Part shown: piece by piece, positions 7,844 to 9,958 of the stretch
How the letters are laid out: each line of letters starts with the position of its first letter
Position numbering within the stretch: the stretch's first letter is position 1
NCBI GenBank assembly: GCA_047973235.1
Contig: JBKEBP010000052.1
Coordinates: 1-9,958 of the forward strand
Length of the DNA stretch: 9,958 nucleotides
Reading direction: 5' to 3'
Source of the DNA: Aequitasia sp047973235
GTDB lineage: Bacteria > Bacillota > Clostridia > Lachnospirales > Lachnospiraceae
Made by a program: the position numbers and the translations under genes
Notes under the pieces: model-generated
Databases searched by the model: none
The model's input: only the letters and a program-made list of their open reading frames with translations
Told to the model about the DNA's origin: nothing

Positions 7844-8184
7844 AAGTAAACAAGAACCAGGTATGGAATTATAATAATCTAATAGATAGTGAACCGGCAG
7901 CAGAAGGTGTAAAGCGTAAGGTGTTGGCATACTGCGAAGAGCTGATGACTGTAGAGAACTACTTCGAAGAAGGAGCAATCGGAGCACGTCATCACCATTC
8001 ACATACACAGATAACCTATGTTGTATCGGGACAATTTGAATTCGAAATAAACGGAATTAAGAAAATCGTTAACCCGGGAGATACAATGTTAAAGCAAGAT
8101 AGCGTAATTCATGGATGTGTATGTAAGAAGGCGGGAATTTTATTGGATATATTCAACCCGATGCGAAAGGACTTTGTTGAGTAA
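7840..8184 (+). CDS. Small single-domain cupin, KdgF-like
   Basis: This is a cytoplasmic beta-barrel metal protein, 114 residues, without a signal peptide. Cupin motif 1 reads ARHHHSHTQITYVVSGQFEF (50-69) and motif 2 reads PGDTMLKQDSVIHG (79-92). Probable metal ligands are two or three of H51, H53 and H55, with Q57 in place of the usual Glu, and H91. The His-x-His-x3-Gln pattern is the one seen in KdgF, which helps open unsaturated uronates from pectin and alginate into linear keto forms. Many related small cupins have no known role, so this is a family hint and not an assignment. The GTG start at 7840 overlaps the MFS stop (GTGA) with a purine-rich AGAGGTG just before it. It is the last gene of the compact operon and has no terminator before the guaA promoter. 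Confidence 0.82.
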   Translation: MKVNKNQVWNYNNLIDSEPAAEGVKRKVLAYCEELMTVENYFEEGAIGARHHHSHTQITYVVSGQFEFEINGIKKIVNPGDTMLKQDSVIHGCVCKKAGILLDIFNPMRKDFVE

Positions 8185-8189
8185 AAATC

Positions 8190-8218
8190 TTGTAAATATC
8201 CTCTAGGTTATATATAAT
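8190..8218 (+). promoter_or_regulatory. Sigma-A-like promoter for guaA
   Basis: TTGTAA at 8190-8195 (4 of 6 to the -35 consensus) and a perfect TATAAT at 8213-8218 are separated by exactly 17 bases. Transcription should begin near 8225, giving a leader of about 58 bases. It starts six bases after the cupin stop and makes guaA independent of the upstream operon. Confidence 0.72.
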
Positions 8219-8225
8219 GATACAA

Positions 8226-8238
8226 GGGTTAAAAACCC
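8226..8238 (+). other. Short hairpin at the 5' end of the guaA leader
   Basis: GGGTT (8226-8230) pairs with AACCC (8234-8238) around an AAA loop, right at the predicted transcript start. No T-run or antiterminator partner is seen, so it is not a terminator. Such 5' hairpins can stabilise mRNA. The leader from 8225 to 8283 does not show the conserved bases of a purine riboswitch or the other guanine-related classes I know. Confidence 0.4.
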
Positions 8239-8283
8239 AATGATTATTTACAGAAAAGAAAAAGCCTAGTAGGAGGAATCGCA

Positions 8284-9831
8284 TTGAAAAAAGAATTAGT
8301 AATAGTTTTAGATTTTGGCGGTCAGTATAACCAGTTGGTTGCCAGAAGAGTAAGAGAGTCAAATGTATACTGCGAGATTTACTCTTATAAAACAGACATA
8401 GATAAGGTCAAAGAAATGAATCCGAAAGGAATTATACTAACCGGCGGTCCAAGCAGCGTATATGAAGACGATGCAGCAACATATTCTAAAGAACTATTTG
8501 AACTTGGGATACCCGTTCTTGGACTTTGCTACGGAGCACAGCTAATGACCCATATATTAGGCGGTGTAGTTGAGCCTGCTCCTGTAGGAGAATATGGTAA
8601 AACTGAAGTTATTATAGATATGCCGACCTCAAAGATATTTGAAGAAGTTCCTAAGAAAAGCATATGCTGGATGAGTCATTTTGATTATATCAAAAAGGAA
8701 GCACCCGGATTTACAGTAACAGCGCATACACATGATTGCCCGATTGCAGCAGCAGAAATCGAAGAGAAGAAGCTGTACGCACTTCAGTGGCACCCGGAAG
8801 TTTTGCACACAGAGTACGGTAAAACCATGATACATAACTTCCTCTACAAAGTTTGCGGATGCACAGGTGACTGGGCGATGTCCTCATTTGTAGCGGATTC
8901 AATCAGCAAAATAAAAGCTCAGGTTGGAAGCGGTAAAGTATTATGTGCACTCTCAGGTGGTGTTGATTCAGCTGTGGCAGCAGTTATGTTATCCAAAGCC
9001 GTGGGAGACCAACTTACATGTGTATTCGTAGACCACGGACTACTGCGTAAAAACGAAGCTGAAGAAGTTGAAGAAGTATTCGGTCCAAACGGACCATATA
9101 ACTTAAACTTTATTAAAGTAGATGCCAAAGAGAGATTTTATGGTAAGCTGGCAGGCGTAACAGAGCCTGAACACAAAAGAAAAATCATCGGTGAAGAATT
9201 CATCCGAGTATTCGAAGAAGAAGCAAAAAAAATAGGTAAAGTAGACTTCCTCGTACAAGGGACCATTTATCCTGACGTAGTAGAAAGCGGTGTAGGCGGT
9301 GAATCACAAGTGATTAAGTCACACCACAACGTAGGTGGACTGCCTGACTATGTAGACTTCAAAGAGATAATAGAACCACTGCGTGACCTATTTAAAGACG
9401 AAGTACGCAGAGCAGGACTTGAACTTGGTATCCCTGAGAAACTAGTATATCGTCAACCATTCCCGGGACCGGGACTAGGCATACGAATCATCGGCGAAGT
9501 AAACGCTGCAAAAGTTAAGATAGTTCAAGACGCTGATGCCATATACAGAGAAGAAGTGGCAAACGCAGGCATAGATAGAGAACTTGGCCAATACTTCGCA
9601 GCACTAACAAATATGCAAAGCGTTGGTGTAATGGGTGATGAACGAACCTACGACTACGCAGTAGCCCTAAGAGCAGTCAATACAGTAGACTTTATGACAG
9701 CCGAAGCAAGCGAAATACCATGGGAAGTACTGCATAAAGTCACAAGCAGAATCATAAACGAGGTGGAACACGTCAACAGAGTACTGTACGATTTGACCAG
9801 TAAACCACCGGGAACTATAGAGTTTGAATAA
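8284..9831 (+). CDS. guaA: GMP synthase (glutamine-hydrolysing)
   Basis: This enzyme makes GMP from XMP, ATP and glutamine, the last step of guanine nucleotide synthesis, in the cytoplasm. At 515 residues it is full length. The N-terminal class I glutamine amidotransferase domain (about 1-190) has the catalytic triad C82 in GLCYGAQ, and H170 and E172 in QWHPE. The ATP pyrophosphatase domain has the P-loop SGGVDS (224-229), VDHGLLR (249-255) and YPDVVES (329-335). The C-terminal dimerisation domain has RQPFPGPGLGIRI (390-402) and ends SKPPGTIEFE, as in other Clostridia. MSHFD (130-134) replaces the commoner MSHGD. The start is TTG, with AGGAGG at 8271-8276 and a 7-base spacer; no ATG is better placed. 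It is followed by a strong terminator, so it forms a single-gene unit. Confidence 0.99.
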   Translation: MKKELVIVLDFGGQYNQLVARRVRESNVYCEIYSYKTDIDKVKEMNPKGIILTGGPSSVYEDDAATYSKELFELGIPVLGLCYGAQLMTHILGGVVEPAPVGEYGKTEVIIDMPTSKIFEEVPKKSICWMSHFDYIKKEAPGFTVTAHTHDCPIAAAEIEEKKLYALQWHPEVLHTEYGKTMIHNFLYKVCGCTGDWAMSSFVADSISKIKAQVGSGKVLCALSGGVDSAVAAVMLSKAVGDQLTCVFVDHGLLRKNEAEEVEEVFGPNGPYNLNFIKVDAKERFYGKLAGVTEPEHKRKIIGEEFIRVFEEEAKKIGKVDFLVQGTIYPDVVESGVGGESQVIKSHHNVGGLPDYVDFKEIIEPLRDLFKDEVRRAGLELGIPEKLVYRQPFPGPGLGIRIIGEVNAAKVKIVQDADAIYREEVANAGIDRELGQYFAALTNMQSVGVMGDERTYDYAVALRAVNTVDFMTAEASEIPWEVLHKVTSRIINEVEHVNRVLYDLTSKPPGTIEFE

Positions 9832-9839
9832 TTTTTTAA

Positions 9840-9881
9840 AGCTCGCAAACCTAGAGAAATCAAGGGTTGCGGGCTTTTTTT
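9840..9881 (+). terminator. guaA: Intrinsic terminator of guaA
   Basis: AGCTCGCAAACC (9840-9851) pairs with GGTTGCGGGCT (9865-9875), with one G-T wobble and one bulged A, around a 13-base loop. Seven T follow at 9875-9881, the first also closing the stem. This is a standard rho-independent terminator, 8 bases after the guaA stop. A second small hairpin, ATGCC (9882-9886) with GGCAT (9892-9896), follows directly. Confidence 0.88.
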
Positions 9882-9958
9882 ATGCCCTTTTGGCATTAAA
9901 TCGGCATTATCAAGGGGCTATTGGATAATATCAATTTAATATCAGAACCAGAATCAAG

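Noticed and set aside
8203..8269. CTAGG at 8203-8207 and CCTAG near 8264-8268 as a stem
   Set aside because: The left arm lies in the promoter spacer and is not transcribed from the predicted start.
8185..8283. Purine, PRPP, ppGpp or preQ1 riboswitch before guaA
   Set aside because: The predicted leader is only about 58 bases and lacks the conserved bases of these classes; only a small GGGTT/AACCC hairpin is present.
9882..9896. Small ATGCC/GGCAT hairpin as a terminator for a minus-strand gene
   Set aside because: The stem is only 5 bp. On the minus strand a run of A, not T, follows it. It is best seen as an extra hairpin after the guaA terminator.

Overview
The window looks like a low-GC, Gram-positive anaerobe of the Clostridia/Lachnospiraceae type. 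The coding sequence is AT-rich with many AGA and ATA codons. Shine-Dalgarno sites are strong and close to AGGAGG, and GTG and TTG starts are used. GuaA is of clostridial type, ending in GTIEFE. This placement is inferred from style and gene content, not from a marker gene. All genes lie on the + strand.

Region 1 (1-2741) is a tripartite TRAP transporter: a solute-binding protein cut by the window edge (DctP-type), a small permease (DctQ-type) and a large permease (DctM-type), tightly packed. A small membrane protein with a YcxB-like C-terminal domain follows (2747-3214).

Region 2 (3215-3343) is a short gap with a perfect 10-bp GC-rich hairpin but no T-run. It separates the transporter from a second, very compact gene group.

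Region 3 (3344-8184) holds five genes with no real gaps: a YesM-type sensor kinase, a YesN-type response regulator, a second TRAP-type solute-binding protein that has no permease of its own next to it, an MFS transporter and a small KdgF-like cupin. Spacings are 2 bp, then overlaps of 4, 1 and 4 bp, so the genes are probably one translationally coupled operon. The likely logic is that the second binding protein senses the substrate outside the cell and passes the signal to the kinase, whose extracellular part is small. The regulator would then switch on the adjacent TRAP transporter and perhaps the MFS/cupin pair. The cupin weakly points to a uronate-type sugar acid, but the substrate cannot be read from sequence.

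Region 4 (8185-9958) is the housekeeping gene guaA (GMP synthase). It has its own sigma-A-like promoter, a short leader with a 5' hairpin, a TTG start and a good intrinsic terminator. The last ~75 bases hold no recognisable gene.

I saw no RNA gene, CRISPR array, insertion sequence or phage gene. The least ordinary part is the sensor operon containing the orphan TRAP binding protein.
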